Shown here piece by piece: positions 17,401 to 25,741 of a stretch of DNA of 50,706 bases. This DNA is from an uncultured Acetatifactor sp. Lineage in GTDB: Bacteria; Bacillota; Clostridia; Lachnospirales; Lachnospiraceae. Below the pieces are notes generated by a model, which saw only the letters and a program-made list of their open reading frames with translations, was not told the origin of the DNA and made no database searches. The position numbers were made by a program, and so were the translations under genes. The stretch covers positions 1-50,706 of the forward strand of contig CAJUGH010000029.1 of the NCBI GenBank assembly GCA_910586215.1. The letters run 5' to 3'. Numbering within the stretch: the stretch's first letter is position 1; each line of letters begins with the position of its first letter.

Positions 17401-17530
17401 CGCGAAGGAAAAGCTTCCCTTTGTGGAAGAGTTCCGTATCGGAGCTGGCAGGCTGCTTGTGGTGAGTCTGGAACTGGAGGGACGCAGGGGGGTAAATCCC
17501 AACCTGGATGCGCTTCTTCTCGGAATCTAG
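14426..17530 (+). CDS. GH2-family glycoside hydrolase (beta-galactosidase/glucuronidase type)
   Basis: The 1,034-residue protein shows the GH2 order: a jelly-roll sugar-binding domain (WKGYYQTEF near 133, VDYIARVYVNG near 159-169, GSHEGFFASFSFDIT), an immunoglobulin-like domain, and a TIM barrel starting near LNNSPVVLRGANEMG at 381-395. N488-E489 in VTFINES is the expected acid/base position and E593 in CGEYG the expected nucleophile. No signal peptide is seen, so it probably acts on imported oligosaccharides. Residues about 735-800 form a Gln/Gly/Ser-rich stretch of low complexity, which looks like a linker before the last beta domain. It follows the GH20/GH67-like gene by 14 bases, with a GGGAGA ribosome-binding site. 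The 3' end meets the convergent yesN-like gene after nine bases. Substrate specificity is not readable. Confidence 0.82.
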   Translation: MEQKDIFQEIATDRMTPGERQGEVRPLPLPQRYLQEKAGSFPEKVWFGNRIPFRERLEDFYAKLEEMRRQYAPFMENKIPFVDTCTQTVELEHFQFRYQEKGERFTRRMRPDAGWEKVTIPDYRGPAGEAGKWKGYYQTEFATPAIPEHKRLIIWFQSVDYIARVYVNGNFVGSHEGFFASFSFDITSYVEPVGEKNELTVEVWNDIPVLGVGDYLDGDKIYGATGPGWDDPDTGWHHCPAGAGITGRVTLEVRPVVYVEDIVVFPDIDRGAAQVRVGVMNYTDNVLTDYFLEFSLLPRNFTGDPLAEYRSEVKYIGAGKNEYRYVIPLEGFRLWSPEEPWLYGAVASLRGETGVSRKTETVGIKKFVSDGQSIPKGKFYLNNSPVVLRGANEMGHLQQCVMKKDFDQLRDDILIAKMCHMNYYRVTQRPVQREIYDYFDMLGMMHQCDLPLFSFLRRPQFAEAVKQCIEMEHLIRSHVSSAMVTFINESMSIRKNDDPDSPGSRRSVTKGHRHLLRDELEAFFVAARQAIYTENPDRVIKNAEGDYEPPTMEGMPDFHCYTMWYSNHGQPLGKLMKGYLPPVKEGWKIGCGEYGAEGLDSLEVMRECYPEAWLKPDAEGHWYPDRIPKAQMHGLHGDWFAEQDNLKDWIRESQIHQAQAARLMTDAFRRRADLIQQTAIHLLIDAWPAGWMKTLVDCRRIPKRAYFAYMDSLIQVRMNFNCSRKYGYAGEEIPVEVWLLNDSGCDRELEVTVTWQMEMPGTQKPGAGISRKTPSTETPQENREASGRQWQQAGVAAQEAAGMESGPGRIWQGKGSVKAADSICMGVWKLKLPQVTEPVKLTAMGSVSEGGASTFRTDGRLYGEEMQIYVYPRVQEMAPGRVVLPVLTKENGEELAREITRITGQGRTAVLLLGEDREAVITVEERSIGQKKCQEVFFAAASPDYEKYHLSMLYNEREGYVDILGKYAIDTSLPGVPKVYTYARNGFSAQGGAKEKLPFVEEFRIGAGRLLVVSLELEGRRGVNPNLDALLLGI

Positions 17531-17539
17531 GATACTATT

Positions 17540-19048
17540 TCAAGTCTCCTGATCTTTTAGCCGCAGATTCCTGCGGTATACATTGGGCGACTGGTTGAAA
17601 TATTTTTTGAACTGGCGGTTGAAGTAGGTCTGACTGGAGAAGCCTGCCATATCTGAGATGTCCTTCAGCCGGATGGAATTGTCAGCCATAAGGCCTGCGG
17701 CGTATTTCAGGCGGGCCTCATTCAGGTAATCATTGAAATAGTAGCCGGTCTGCTGGTGGAAGATGGAACCCAGGTAAGAGGGATGCATGTCAAGCTGGGA
17801 AGCCAGTGTCTTCAGGGAAAGATCCTTGTTGGAGAAGTCGTGGATCATCTCAATGATGCGTTTTACATACTGGTGGGTTGCAGCGGCGCTCTTCCCGGCT
17901 TCCTCCAGCATCAGGCGAACAGCGCAACAAAGCTCTCTCAGATAGGAGAGAATGCCACACATATCCTGTTTGTCACAGACGACCCCGCCGACAAGCCTGG
18001 CGATCAATTCCTCATCGGGTCCCATGGGAATCAGGCTGATACACCAGTTGGAAACGGCCAGTTCCAGCGAGATCTGCTTTTCCGGGGAGATACGGTTCAT
18101 GATAGCCTCAATGCCAGCCAGGTAGGCCTCTACGGTGGTTTCGCCCAGATCCTGTTCGATCATCTGCTGATCCCTTAAGGGGAACAGGAAGTTACGGCAT
18201 ACCACAAAGTCTACAGGGGTGTAGCGCAGACAGGCATATTTTCTGACCTCATGGTAGCTGCTGCACACATCCGCATAATTGTCCACCGTGCTGCCTACAG
18301 ATACGAAGAAGGGAAAGGTAATGATAGGACGCAGTCTGTTGATCCTGTTCTGGAAATGGAAGACATTGAAGCTGCGGCCTATACTGCTTAAGATACAGAC
18401 GAAGCAGGAGGGTGTCTCAAAGTAAAAATGGGCGCTGTAATTGCCCACAAACAGGGAGAGCAGGGCATCGAACAGTTCCGGCATCCGTCCGGAGGCAGCC
18501 CCCACTGTGGCGAACAGGATGACAGTGTAATTGTCTAAATGCAGGTTGACACCCAGCATGGAGGCCCTGGTGAGGAATTCTTCCTCGCTTAGGGTTCCCT
18601 TGCACCAGTTTTCCACAAAGTTACTCCGGAAGGTCAGCATGGCAGGACCAAAATTCTCTGTTATTTTGCTGCGGTTCTCCAGGTGATTTACAATGAGACT
18701 TAAGGATTCAGACAATTCTTCGGGATCCAGGGGTTTCAGCAGATAATTTTCCGCGCCGCCCTGCATGGCAGAGCGCACGAAATCGAATGTGTCATAGGCA
18801 GAGAGGGCCAGGATGGATACGGAAGGATTGATCTGCCTGGCCTCCCGGATCAGTTCGATTCCGGACATCTGGGGCATGGAGATATCCGTCAGCAGAAGGT
18901 GGGCCGGGTGATTCTTCATATAGGCCAGGGCGTCCAGAGGGCTGGTGGTAGCCAGCACAATCTCCATATTGAATCCAAACCAGTCGATTGCTTTCTGTAA
19001 ATCATCCAATACAAAGTCTTCATCGTCCACACAGATTACCTGGTACAT
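17540..19048 (-). CDS. YesN-type response regulator (receiver + AraC HTH)
   Basis: The 502-residue regulator begins with a CheY-like receiver (CVDDEDF at residues 6-12, phospho-acceptor D55 in LLLTDISMPQMSG, the conserved lysine in YLLKPLD), continues with a long middle region and ends in a two-helix-turn-helix AraC domain from about 400 (KTLASQLDMHPSYLGSIFH, then FSSQTYFNRQFKKYF and the final SPNVYRRN). Length and domain order match YesN, which pairs with YesM kinases to control glycan-use genes. It is divergent from the CE15 esterase gene and convergent with the GH2 gene. The probable partner is the YesM kinase at 25742-27562, about 7 kb away. The shared elements at 19226 and 21970 are its likely targets; that is inferred from position and similarity. 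Confidence 0.9.
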   Translation of the reverse strand: MYQVICVDDEDFVLDDLQKAIDWFGFNMEIVLATTSPLDALAYMKNHPAHLLLTDISMPQMSGIELIREARQINPSVSILALSAYDTFDFVRSAMQGGAENYLLKPLDPEELSESLSLIVNHLENRSKITENFGPAMLTFRSNFVENWCKGTLSEEEFLTRASMLGVNLHLDNYTVILFATVGAASGRMPELFDALLSLFVGNYSAHFYFETPSCFVCILSSIGRSFNVFHFQNRINRLRPIITFPFFVSVGSTVDNYADVCSSYHEVRKYACLRYTPVDFVVCRNFLFPLRDQQMIEQDLGETTVEAYLAGIEAIMNRISPEKQISLELAVSNWCISLIPMGPDEELIARLVGGVVCDKQDMCGILSYLRELCCAVRLMLEEAGKSAAATHQYVKRIIEMIHDFSNKDLSLKTLASQLDMHPSYLGSIFHQQTGYYFNDYLNEARLKYAAGLMADNSIRLKDISDMAGFSSQTYFNRQFKKYFNQSPNVYRRNLRLKDQET

Positions 19049-19225
19049 AGGGCACTCCCTTCTTCTTTTCGTATATTATGATATAGTTCCGATCTATAGG
19101 TATCCATTAGATGTTTCAAAAGACAGTTGGTTAAAAGAACTGCCCTGCTTTTTCATCATATCCAAGGGAAAGGGGAAAGTCAAGACAGGGACAGGAGAAG
19201 TGTGGCGTCTGTTTTTTTCCTTATG

Positions 19226-19286
19226 TTGAATTAGTGAAAAAATATGGGATGTTTTCAAAAGTTTACAGAAAACAAGAGGGTATAAT
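19226..19286 (+). promoter_or_regulatory. Shared island element, copy A, with -10 box of the esterase operon
   Basis: A 33-base element (19226-19258) starts with TTGAATTA and TGAAAAA and ends with TTTCAA. It matches a second element at 21970-22002 at 27 of 33 positions. A consensus -10, TATAAT, is at 19281-19286, 55 bases from the start of the element. There is no good -35, as expected for a promoter that needs an activator. The rest of the 359-bp gap between yesN and the esterase gene (19049-19407) holds the TGAAA repeats listed next and A+T-rich sequence without a gene. Confidence 0.6.
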
Positions 19287-19340
19287 GAAAGAAATATAGT
19301 GAAAAAGCGCAATGAAAAAAATACAGTGAAAGAAATACCT
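19286..19340 (+). repeat. Degenerate tandem TGAAA repeats in the esterase leader
   Basis: Four copies of TGAAAR with A-rich tails begin at 19286, 19300, 19313 and 19327, that is every 13-14 bases. Two of them share TGAAAGAAATA exactly. They start at the last base of the -10 box, so they lie in the initially transcribed region. Function unknown; they may be a second protein-binding array or simple A-rich sequence. Confidence 0.4.
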
Positions 19341-19407
19341 GGTTTGAAAGGAAACATTTCAGAGGAAACGTAACAATGTTTATTGGTATGCGTGTAGGGG
19401 GATCAAT

Positions 19408-20481
19408 ATGGAAAACGAATGGAAGGTACTTGGGGCAGAACTGGCAGGCAGGAAGATACCATCAATAGGTCTGCCAGACGGGGAAGAGGCAAGGAAGGCA
19501 CGCATCGGGGCAATCCGGAATCTTCTATGCCGGGAACTGTACGGCTTTGCACCCGCATTTCCCTTGAAGGTGGAAGGGGTGGAGAGAAAGCGGGATCCTG
19601 ATGGATATGGTGGAAAAGCCATGATACTCCGGCTGGAGATACAGGTTACATCGCCTTTCGCCTACACTTCCTTTCCGGCCTGTGTGGCATTGCCGAAGGG
19701 GGTGGAGAGGCCGCCGTTATTCCTGGCTTTTGCTTTTACTGAGGCCATAGCGGATGGTATGGGTGAGGAGCTGATTGACAATGGGTATGCCGTGGCCAGT
19801 CTGTATTATGAGGCAGTGGCGCCAGATAAAGACGACAAGTTCCAAAATGGTGCAGGAAACTTTTGCAGGAGAAATCCCTACGATGCCTGGGGCAAGATTG
19901 CCATATGGGCCTGGGCAGGCTCCAGGCTTCTGGATGTATGCCTGGAGAAGGGACTGGCAGATCCCGGACGGCTGGCTGTGGTGGGACATTCCAGGCTTGG
20001 AAAGACGGCGCTCTGGGCGGGAGCCATGGATGAGAGATTTACCTTGACGATCAGCAATGATTCCGGCTGCGGGGGCATTGCCCTGTACCGGGGGAAGGCG
20101 GGGGAACAGTTGGAAGACCTTGGCAGATGGGCGCCATACTGGTTCTGCGGCAACCGGATGCACCATGAAGGAAGGACAGCGGAAATGCCCTTCGATGCCC
20201 ACTTTCTGGCGGCGCTGATTGCGCCCAGGCATCTCTATGTGGCCAGCGCATCCCGGGATGACTGGGCGGATCCCAGGTCAGAATTCCTGTGTTGTGTGGC
20301 GGCCTCGGAAGCCTATGGGGCCTATGGGTTAAAGGGGCTGGTCTGCCCGGACAGGTATCCGAAGCCGGGGGAGGTATTCCCGGAGGGAAGAATCGGCTAT
20401 TATCTGCGGGAGGGAACCCATCATCTGGGCAGGGAGGACTGGCACCGCTTTATGGAATACCGCAGCAGGCATACTATCTGA
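19408..20481 (+). CDS. CE15-type glucuronoyl esterase-like alpha/beta hydrolase
   Basis: The 357-residue protein has the alpha/beta-hydrolase features of bacterial CE15 esterases: an oxyanion-loop region, the nucleophile elbow GHSRLGKTALWAGAMDERF with S195, ISNDSGCGG just after it, and a C-terminal histidine segment REGTHHLGREDW (H338 or H339). CE15 enzymes cleave the ester between 4-O-methyl-glucuronate in hemicellulose and lignin or other alcohols. Unlike most characterised members it has no signal peptide, so it would act on imported esters or on a different ester. The start has GGGGGA upstream. The gene leads an operon with the GH29 gene, 20 bases downstream, and has copy A of the shared element before it. 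Confidence 0.78.
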   Translation: MENEWKVLGAELAGRKIPSIGLPDGEEARKARIGAIRNLLCRELYGFAPAFPLKVEGVERKRDPDGYGGKAMILRLEIQVTSPFAYTSFPACVALPKGVERPPLFLAFAFTEAIADGMGEELIDNGYAVASLYYEAVAPDKDDKFQNGAGNFCRRNPYDAWGKIAIWAWAGSRLLDVCLEKGLADPGRLAVVGHSRLGKTALWAGAMDERFTLTISNDSGCGGIALYRGKAGEQLEDLGRWAPYWFCGNRMHHEGRTAEMPFDAHFLAALIAPRHLYVASASRDDWADPRSEFLCCVAASEAYGAYGLKGLVCPDRYPKPGEVFPEGRIGYYLREGTHHLGREDWHRFMEYRSRHTI

Positions 20482-20501
20482 AGACAGGAAGGAGCGTATT
20501 C

Positions 20502-21950
20502 ATGGAGTATCTGTATGAGACAGTGAGTGGCAGCTTTACGCCGGACTTTGATTCCTTGTACCACTTTTCCTGTCCGGAATGGTTTCGCAATGCCAAATTT
20601 GGCATCTGGTCCCACTGGGGTCCCCAGTCTGTGCCCATGTATGGCGACTGGTATGCGCGGAACATGTACCTGGAGGGTTCTGCCCAGTACCTGTACCACC
20701 TTAGGACTTACGGGCATCCTTCGGAAGTGGGATACAAGGACATTATACAGCGTTGGAAGGCTGAGAACTTCAAACCGGAGGAACTGATGAAACGGTACAG
20801 GAAGGCCGGGGCCAGGTATTTTGTGGCCCAGGCCATGCACCATGACCATTTTTTCAACTATGATTCGGCAAGGTTTCCCTATAACAGTGTAAAATACGGG
20901 CCCCACAAAGATATCGTGGGACTTTGGAGAGAGGCGGCCCTGGGGGAAGGCATGGTGTTCGGCTTAAGCGAGCACCATGGAGCCAGTTTCGAATGGTTCA
21001 ATACCAACAAGCTTTGTGACCAGAAAGGACCTTATGCAGGTATTCCCTATGATGGGCATGACCCAGAATGGCAGGCATTCTACCATGACAATGCCCATAC
21101 AGTGGAGCCGGGGTATGTGAGGCATCATTACACCTGGGATGAGCGCTGGTATCCTGTTTGGTATGAAGATATCCGGGAAGTGGTGGACAAGTATAAGCCG
21201 GATCTTCTGTATTCGGACGGCGCACTGCCCTTTTACCGCAATTACGCGGACACCACAGACCCCACCTGGCAGCCGGGACTTTCCATGGCAGCCCATCTGT
21301 ACAATTCCAGTGAGGCAAGATATGGAGCCAACCGGGCAGTATATCTCCACAAGGACAAGCGGGAGGCATACCACCGCATCGGCGTCCTGGATTTTGAACG
21401 CAGCACGGACAAGGAGATCAGGGAGCGTCCCTGGCAGACGGACACCTGTCTGGGAAACTGGTTTTACGATGTGAGGGCGGTCTACAAAACAGCCAGGCAG
21501 GTCACAGATCTGTTGGTGGATGTGGTGTCGAAAAACGGGAATCTGCTGCTGAACATTCCCCAGAAGCCGGATGGTACGCTGGATCGGGAGTGCAGCTTTA
21601 TCCTGGATGGTATCAGCCGCTTTATGGCAGTCAACGGCGAGGGGATCCATGACACCAGGCCCTACGTGGTAAGCGGGGAGGGCGTCACAGGGATGGAGGC
21701 CGAGGAAGGGACAGAATGGACTCCTTTTGATGTGCGGTATACCAGAAAGGGAAACACAGTCTATGCTTTTCTCATGGGACATCCCCATGTGGCGGTGCTG
21801 CATTGCCTGCGCGATGTATCCCTGGTGCGAGAAGTCAGTCTGCTGGGATATGGGAAACTGGACTTTTCCACGGACATGGGGATCCTGTCGGCAGCCCTGC
21901 CCGAGAGGTATGAACCGGAGGGAGCCAGGTGTCTGCGGATTGTGTTCTAG
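20502..21950 (+). CDS. GH29 alpha-L-fucosidase
   Basis: The 482-residue protein matches GH29: WFRNAKFGIWSHWGPQSVP near residues 27-45, ARYFVAQAMHHDHF near 104-117 with the paired histidines that bind fucose, VFGLSEHHG, and PDLLYSDG with D239 as the expected nucleophile, followed by VVSKNGNLLLNIP, a typical GH29 signature. A short beta domain closes the protein. It would release alpha-L-fucose from oligosaccharides in the cytoplasm, because no signal peptide is present. The ATG at 20502 is preferred because AAGGAG stands eight bases upstream; the frame is open further up but overlaps the esterase gene. It is cotranscribed with the esterase. Confidence 0.9.
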   Translation: MEYLYETVSGSFTPDFDSLYHFSCPEWFRNAKFGIWSHWGPQSVPMYGDWYARNMYLEGSAQYLYHLRTYGHPSEVGYKDIIQRWKAENFKPEELMKRYRKAGARYFVAQAMHHDHFFNYDSARFPYNSVKYGPHKDIVGLWREAALGEGMVFGLSEHHGASFEWFNTNKLCDQKGPYAGIPYDGHDPEWQAFYHDNAHTVEPGYVRHHYTWDERWYPVWYEDIREVVDKYKPDLLYSDGALPFYRNYADTTDPTWQPGLSMAAHLYNSSEARYGANRAVYLHKDKREAYHRIGVLDFERSTDKEIRERPWQTDTCLGNWFYDVRAVYKTARQVTDLLVDVVSKNGNLLLNIPQKPDGTLDRECSFILDGISRFMAVNGEGIHDTRPYVVSGEGVTGMEAEEGTEWTPFDVRYTRKGNTVYAFLMGHPHVAVLHCLRDVSLVREVSLLGYGKLDFSTDMGILSAALPERYEPEGARCLRIVF

Positions 21951-21969
21951 CGTACTGGCCGGGCGGTTC

Positions 21970-22031
21970 TTGAATTAATGAAAAAAAGTAGAATGATTTC
22001 AATTCAACCTGTCTTTGGGCAAAGCTATAAT
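21970..22031 (+). promoter_or_regulatory. Shared island element, copy B, with permease operon promoter
   Basis: The 33-base element at 21970-22002 matches copy A at 27 of 33 positions. A consensus TATAAT stands at 22026-22031, 56 bases from its start. TTCAAC at 22003-22008 is at the correct 17-base distance for a -35. The first permease gene starts 44 bases after the -10. Equal placement relative to -10 in both promoters argues for a common activator touching RNA polymerase. Confidence 0.65.
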
Positions 22032-22074
22032 GAGAATGTAATACGAAAAGAGACCACAAAAGGAGCGAGCGGAT

Positions 22075-23013
22075 ATGTCAAAGAAAGCTGTGTATAAGCC
22101 TGCAAAAAAGCAGTTGAGAAAGCGGTTATATGAGTACCGATGGGTATATGTCCTGGGAATTCCCGGGCTGACCATGATGTTCCTGTTCCATTATCTGCCT
22201 ATGAAAGGACTGCTCATGGCTTTCCAGGACTATAATCCCCACCTGGGCATTCTGGGAAGTCCATGGGTTGGATTCAAGCATTTCCAGACCTTGTTTCACG
22301 ATGCGAAGTTCTACGCCATGCTGCGCAATACCCTGGTGATCAGCGGGCTGAGCCTTCTGACTTTTCCGGCTCCCATCATCCTGGCGCTGGTCTTGAATGA
22401 AGTGCGTAACAGCGGGTTCAAGAAGCTGATCCAGACAGCCGTGTATCTGCCCCATTTCCTGTCCTGGACAATTGTAGTCAGCCTGACATTTTTCCTGCTG
22501 TCCACAGAGCAGGGTCTGGTGAATAAAATCGCCATGGCCATGGGAAAGGAGCCTACGGCTTATCTGTTCAGTACATCGGCCATCTATCCTATCATTATCC
22601 TGCAGGGGATGTGGAAAGAGATCGGATGGGGATCCATAGTGTATCTGGCGGCCATCTCCGGGGTGGACCAGTCCCTGTATGAGGCAGCGAAGATGGACGG
22701 GGCCAGCAGATTCCAGTGCATGATGAAAATTACGCTTCCCAGCATCATGCCTACGGTGGTAGTCATGCTGATCATGAGGATGGGTTCCATCATCTCCGTA
22801 GGTTTTGAACAGGTATTCCTGATGAACAATGCCATGGTGAAGAGACAGTTGGAAGTGTTCGAGGTATACATATACAACAATGGAATCGCCAGCGGGAGTA
22901 CACAGTACTCCTACACAACGGCCATTGGCATGTTCAAGTCGGTAGTCAATACGACTATGGTAATTTTTGCCAATTGGCTTACTAACCGTAAGGGTTATGA
23001 AGGAATCATGTAA
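22075..23013 (+). CDS. Sugar ABC transporter permease, LplB type
   Basis: The 312-residue membrane protein has about six hydrophobic segments. The N-terminus (YVLGIPGLTMMFLFHYLPM) is typical of LplB/YtcP-system first permeases. The cytoplasmic EAA loop that contacts the ATPase is visible as YEAAKMDGASRFQCMMKITLP. It would form a heterodimeric channel with the next gene product and receive substrate from the lipoprotein at 23971. No ATPase gene is in the window; such systems usually share a multitask MsmK-type ATPase encoded elsewhere. The start has AAAGGAGCG upstream. The operon has copy B of the shared element before it. Confidence 0.9.
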   Translation: MSKKAVYKPAKKQLRKRLYEYRWVYVLGIPGLTMMFLFHYLPMKGLLMAFQDYNPHLGILGSPWVGFKHFQTLFHDAKFYAMLRNTLVISGLSLLTFPAPIILALVLNEVRNSGFKKLIQTAVYLPHFLSWTIVVSLTFFLLSTEQGLVNKIAMAMGKEPTAYLFSTSAIYPIIILQGMWKEIGWGSIVYLAAISGVDQSLYEAAKMDGASRFQCMMKITLPSIMPTVVVMLIMRMGSIISVGFEQVFLMNNAMVKRQLEVFEVYIYNNGIASGSTQYSYTTAIGMFKSVVNTTMVIFANWLTNRKGYEGIM

Positions 23014-23029
23014 AATGGAGGATGGCAAG

Positions 23030-23929
23030 ATGGCGAAAACAGGTCTGGACAAAAAGAAAATGGGCATGAAAGCAAAGGAAAATATCTACCAGTCGATTCT
23101 CTGGGTGATCCTGCTGCTTCTGGCGGCCACCATGGTGCTGCCCTTCCTGTATGTGGTGGTAGTGTCTTTTACGGATGCCACAGTGTATAGTGCCGGAAGC
23201 TTCTACCTCTGGCCCAGGAAGTGGTCTGTAGAGGCTTATAAACTGATCTTAAGCGGTGCAGGATTTTTGAATTCCCTGAAGACAACCGTATTTATCACGG
23301 CCATAGGCACGCCGATGAGTGTCATCATGAATGCCTGTGTGGCATATATGCTTTCCAAGCCCATTCCCGGCAAAAGGTTCTTCAACAAATATGTGACGTT
23401 TACCATGCTGTTTGGGGCAGGCATGATGCCGGCTTTTATGAATATCCGGAACCTGGGGCTGATAGACAATTATTTTGCCATGATTCTGCCAGGAACCTGC
23501 GGAGCCTGGAATATCATGGTGATGCGTTCCTTCTTCCAGTCCCTTCCCTACGAACTGGAAGAGTCGGCTAAAATGGATGGATGTGGACAGGTGCGGTCCT
23601 TTGCGGTCATCGTGCTGCCCCTGTCGAAGGCCATGCTGGCGACTATGACGCTGTTCTCCTTCGTGGGATACTGGAATACTTATTTCAGTTCTGTGATGTA
23701 TATGACGTCTTCGGCAAAATCCACCCTCCAGGTATATCTACAGAAGGTAGTACTCTCTTCCAACATTTCAGAACTGGTGGATCTGTCAAATGAACTGGCC
23801 AATACAGTACCCCAGGAGGTCATGCGTATGGCAGCAGTGGTAGTGGTGGTTTTCCCTGTGCTGATCATATACCCGTTCCTGCAGAAATATTTTGCATCGG
23901 GAATGCTGGTAGGGGCGGTGAAGGGTTAA
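23030..23929 (+). CDS. Sugar ABC transporter permease, YtcP type
   Basis: The 299-residue membrane protein is the second permease of the uptake system. Typical features are the first span (VILLLLAATMVLPFLYVVVV), SFTDATVY after it, and the EAA loop ESAKMDGCGQVRSFAVIVLP. The C-terminus PFLQKYFASGMLVGAVKG is the family ending. The ATG at 23030 is chosen because GGAGG stands eight or so bases upstream; the frame is open further up but overlaps the previous gene. It is 16 bases from the first permease and followed by the binding lipoprotein gene. Confidence 0.9.
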   Translation: MAKTGLDKKKMGMKAKENIYQSILWVILLLLAATMVLPFLYVVVVSFTDATVYSAGSFYLWPRKWSVEAYKLILSGAGFLNSLKTTVFITAIGTPMSVIMNACVAYMLSKPIPGKRFFNKYVTFTMLFGAGMMPAFMNIRNLGLIDNYFAMILPGTCGAWNIMVMRSFFQSLPYELEESAKMDGCGQVRSFAVIVLPLSKAMLATMTLFSFVGYWNTYFSSVMYMTSSAKSTLQVYLQKVVLSSNISELVDLSNELANTVPQEVMRMAAVVVVVFPVLIIYPFLQKYFASGMLVGAVKG

Positions 23930-23970
23930 ACATAAAGAAAAGAACAGAAAGAAAAACAGGAGGAAAGGCA

Positions 23971-25641
23971 ATGAAGAAAAAGGCAATGGCACTTATGCTG
24001 GTATCGGCGATGACAGTAGCGATGCTTGGCGGCTGCGGGAACCAGGACGATGGATCTGGACAGTCATCGCCAGACAATGCGGTATCTTCCGGTTCGGGGA
24101 GCAACTCAGAGGACTCTGCTGCCCCTTCGGGAGAGACAGGCAAGGAGAGAATGACCATATCTGTGATGGGTATCGACTGGGGATATGGACCCAGCGCAGG
24201 CAGCGAGATGGAACAATACTGGGAGGATCTGTTTGATGTGAACCTGGAGATCGAGTGGGTGAGCTATAATGATTATACCCAGAAGCTGAATACGCTGATT
24301 GCATCCGGCAGCCAGCCAGATGTGGTCCAGGTCGGGGCGGTGAATGACAAATTTTATTATCCTATTTTCACACAGGCCATTGATGCAGGACAGTTCGTGG
24401 ATTTGACGCCATATATATTTGAGGGGGACAATGCCCTGGTGAAGACCAATGCGGTGATGAAGAACTGGAGTGACAGCTTCTGGGATCAGACCAGATATGC
24501 AGGGGGCATCTATATCCTGCCCAGGAGTAAATGTGAGGAGGCCAAATCATCCGGTATCGAGGTCAGAAAAGATCTGATGGAGAAGTATGGATATGAGGAA
24601 GAACCTACTACCATGGAAGAACTCAAGGACTGGCTGATCGGGTTATCCAGGGCGGCGACAGAGGGAGAAGGCCAGAAGGTGTATGCCCTTGACTTCTATG
24701 GAGACAGCTTTGTGACTGGACGCACCAAGGCCCTTGCAGTGGCATTTACCGGACAGTCCGACTGGGGTATCGATGAAAACGGCGAGTACCAGTATATGCA
24801 GTTCAATGAGAAATTCCTTGATTTCCTGAACTGGATGAAGGAATTGTATGATGCGGATGTGTTAGACCCGGAATTCGCCCTGGGCAATGCGGACACTTCC
24901 AAGTTCAAGGCCGGCAATTCTGTGGCCTATGTGAACGAGTGGTACAATTTCAACCAGTCTGCTGACAAGACCAGCAATAAGATATTCGACAGCAACACGC
25001 CGGATACCTATGCAGCCTGGGAACTGATGCCCGTACAGGGGCCGGAAGCCATCACCATTGTGCCCAATGTGACGGATGTGGATTCCTGTATCGCGATCAG
25101 CGCAAAATGCTCCGAGGAGAAAATCCAGAAGATCCTACAGGTGTTCAATGGCACGGAAGAGGCCTATCCTGGTTATGATGTATTGATGTCAGACGATGTG
25201 GAGGGAATCCACTATAAACTGCTGGAGGACGGCACGAAGGATACTTCTGACGAGACCATGAAGCAGAAGCGCACAGAAGGCTATGTAGGCGCATGGAACC
25301 AGATTTTCCTAAAGGTCGATTCGGATCAGATTACTTCCAAATTCATGAGGGACGGCGCCAAGAGGGCCAGCGATGAGAACATCCAGAGGGCAAAGGATGT
25401 CAAGGAGGTACTGGTAAATTACCTGAAGGAGACCGGCTTGAAGAATGAGGCAGCCAATTTACAGTCGGCAACTTATGATAATCAGTGGGGTATCCTGACA
25501 GACGATGTGAATACCATGTGTACCCAGTACGTGATGGGGCAGATTACGGAGGCCCAGTGGAAGGAATTTGTGCAGGGCATCGTGGATTCTGCGGACTATA
25601 AGGCCATCCAGGCAGAATTCAAGGAAGCGGCGGGCAAATAA
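23971..25641 (+). CDS. Sugar-binding lipoprotein of ABC uptake system 1
   Basis: The 556-residue solute-binding protein has a lipoprotein signal peptide with the lipobox LGGC and the lipidated cysteine at C22, followed by a Ser/Gly/Asp-rich linker to about residue 55. The rest looks like a large LplA-type (family 1) oligosaccharide-binding protein: ISVMGIDWG, LFDVNLEIEWV, LIASGSQPDVVQVG and a helical C-terminal lobe. It would be anchored on the outer face of the membrane and deliver oligosaccharides to the two permeases encoded just upstream. The start has CAGGAGGAAA upstream, and the gene ends before a strong terminator. Confidence 0.92.
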   Translation: MKKKAMALMLVSAMTVAMLGGCGNQDDGSGQSSPDNAVSSGSGSNSEDSAAPSGETGKERMTISVMGIDWGYGPSAGSEMEQYWEDLFDVNLEIEWVSYNDYTQKLNTLIASGSQPDVVQVGAVNDKFYYPIFTQAIDAGQFVDLTPYIFEGDNALVKTNAVMKNWSDSFWDQTRYAGGIYILPRSKCEEAKSSGIEVRKDLMEKYGYEEEPTTMEELKDWLIGLSRAATEGEGQKVYALDFYGDSFVTGRTKALAVAFTGQSDWGIDENGEYQYMQFNEKFLDFLNWMKELYDADVLDPEFALGNADTSKFKAGNSVAYVNEWYNFNQSADKTSNKIFDSNTPDTYAAWELMPVQGPEAITIVPNVTDVDSCIAISAKCSEEKIQKILQVFNGTEEAYPGYDVLMSDDVEGIHYKLLEDGTKDTSDETMKQKRTEGYVGAWNQIFLKVDSDQITSKFMRDGAKRASDENIQRAKDVKEVLVNYLKETGLKNEAANLQSATYDNQWGILTDDVNTMCTQYVMGQITEAQWKEFVQGIVDSADYKAIQAEFKEAAGK

Positions 25642-25681
25642 GGGAAGACTGGACAGCCAGCATCGGGCAGCAGAAGAAGAC

Positions 25682-25710
25682 AAAAGACCGGGGAGTTCCC
25701 CGGTCTTTTT
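25682..25710. terminator. Strong bidirectional terminator
   Basis: AAAAGACCGGGGA is followed by a one-base loop region and TTCCCCGGTCTTTT. A-tract before and T-tract after allow it to work on both strands. It separates the uptake operon from the convergent YesM gene. Confidence 0.92.
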
Positions 25711-25741
25711 GCAGACAGGACGCCAGAATAGATCCTGGCAG

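Noticed and set aside
19286..19340. CRISPR-like array
   Set aside because: Units of 13-14 bases without spacers; not CRISPR. No other regularly spaced repeats with unique spacers were seen anywhere in the window.
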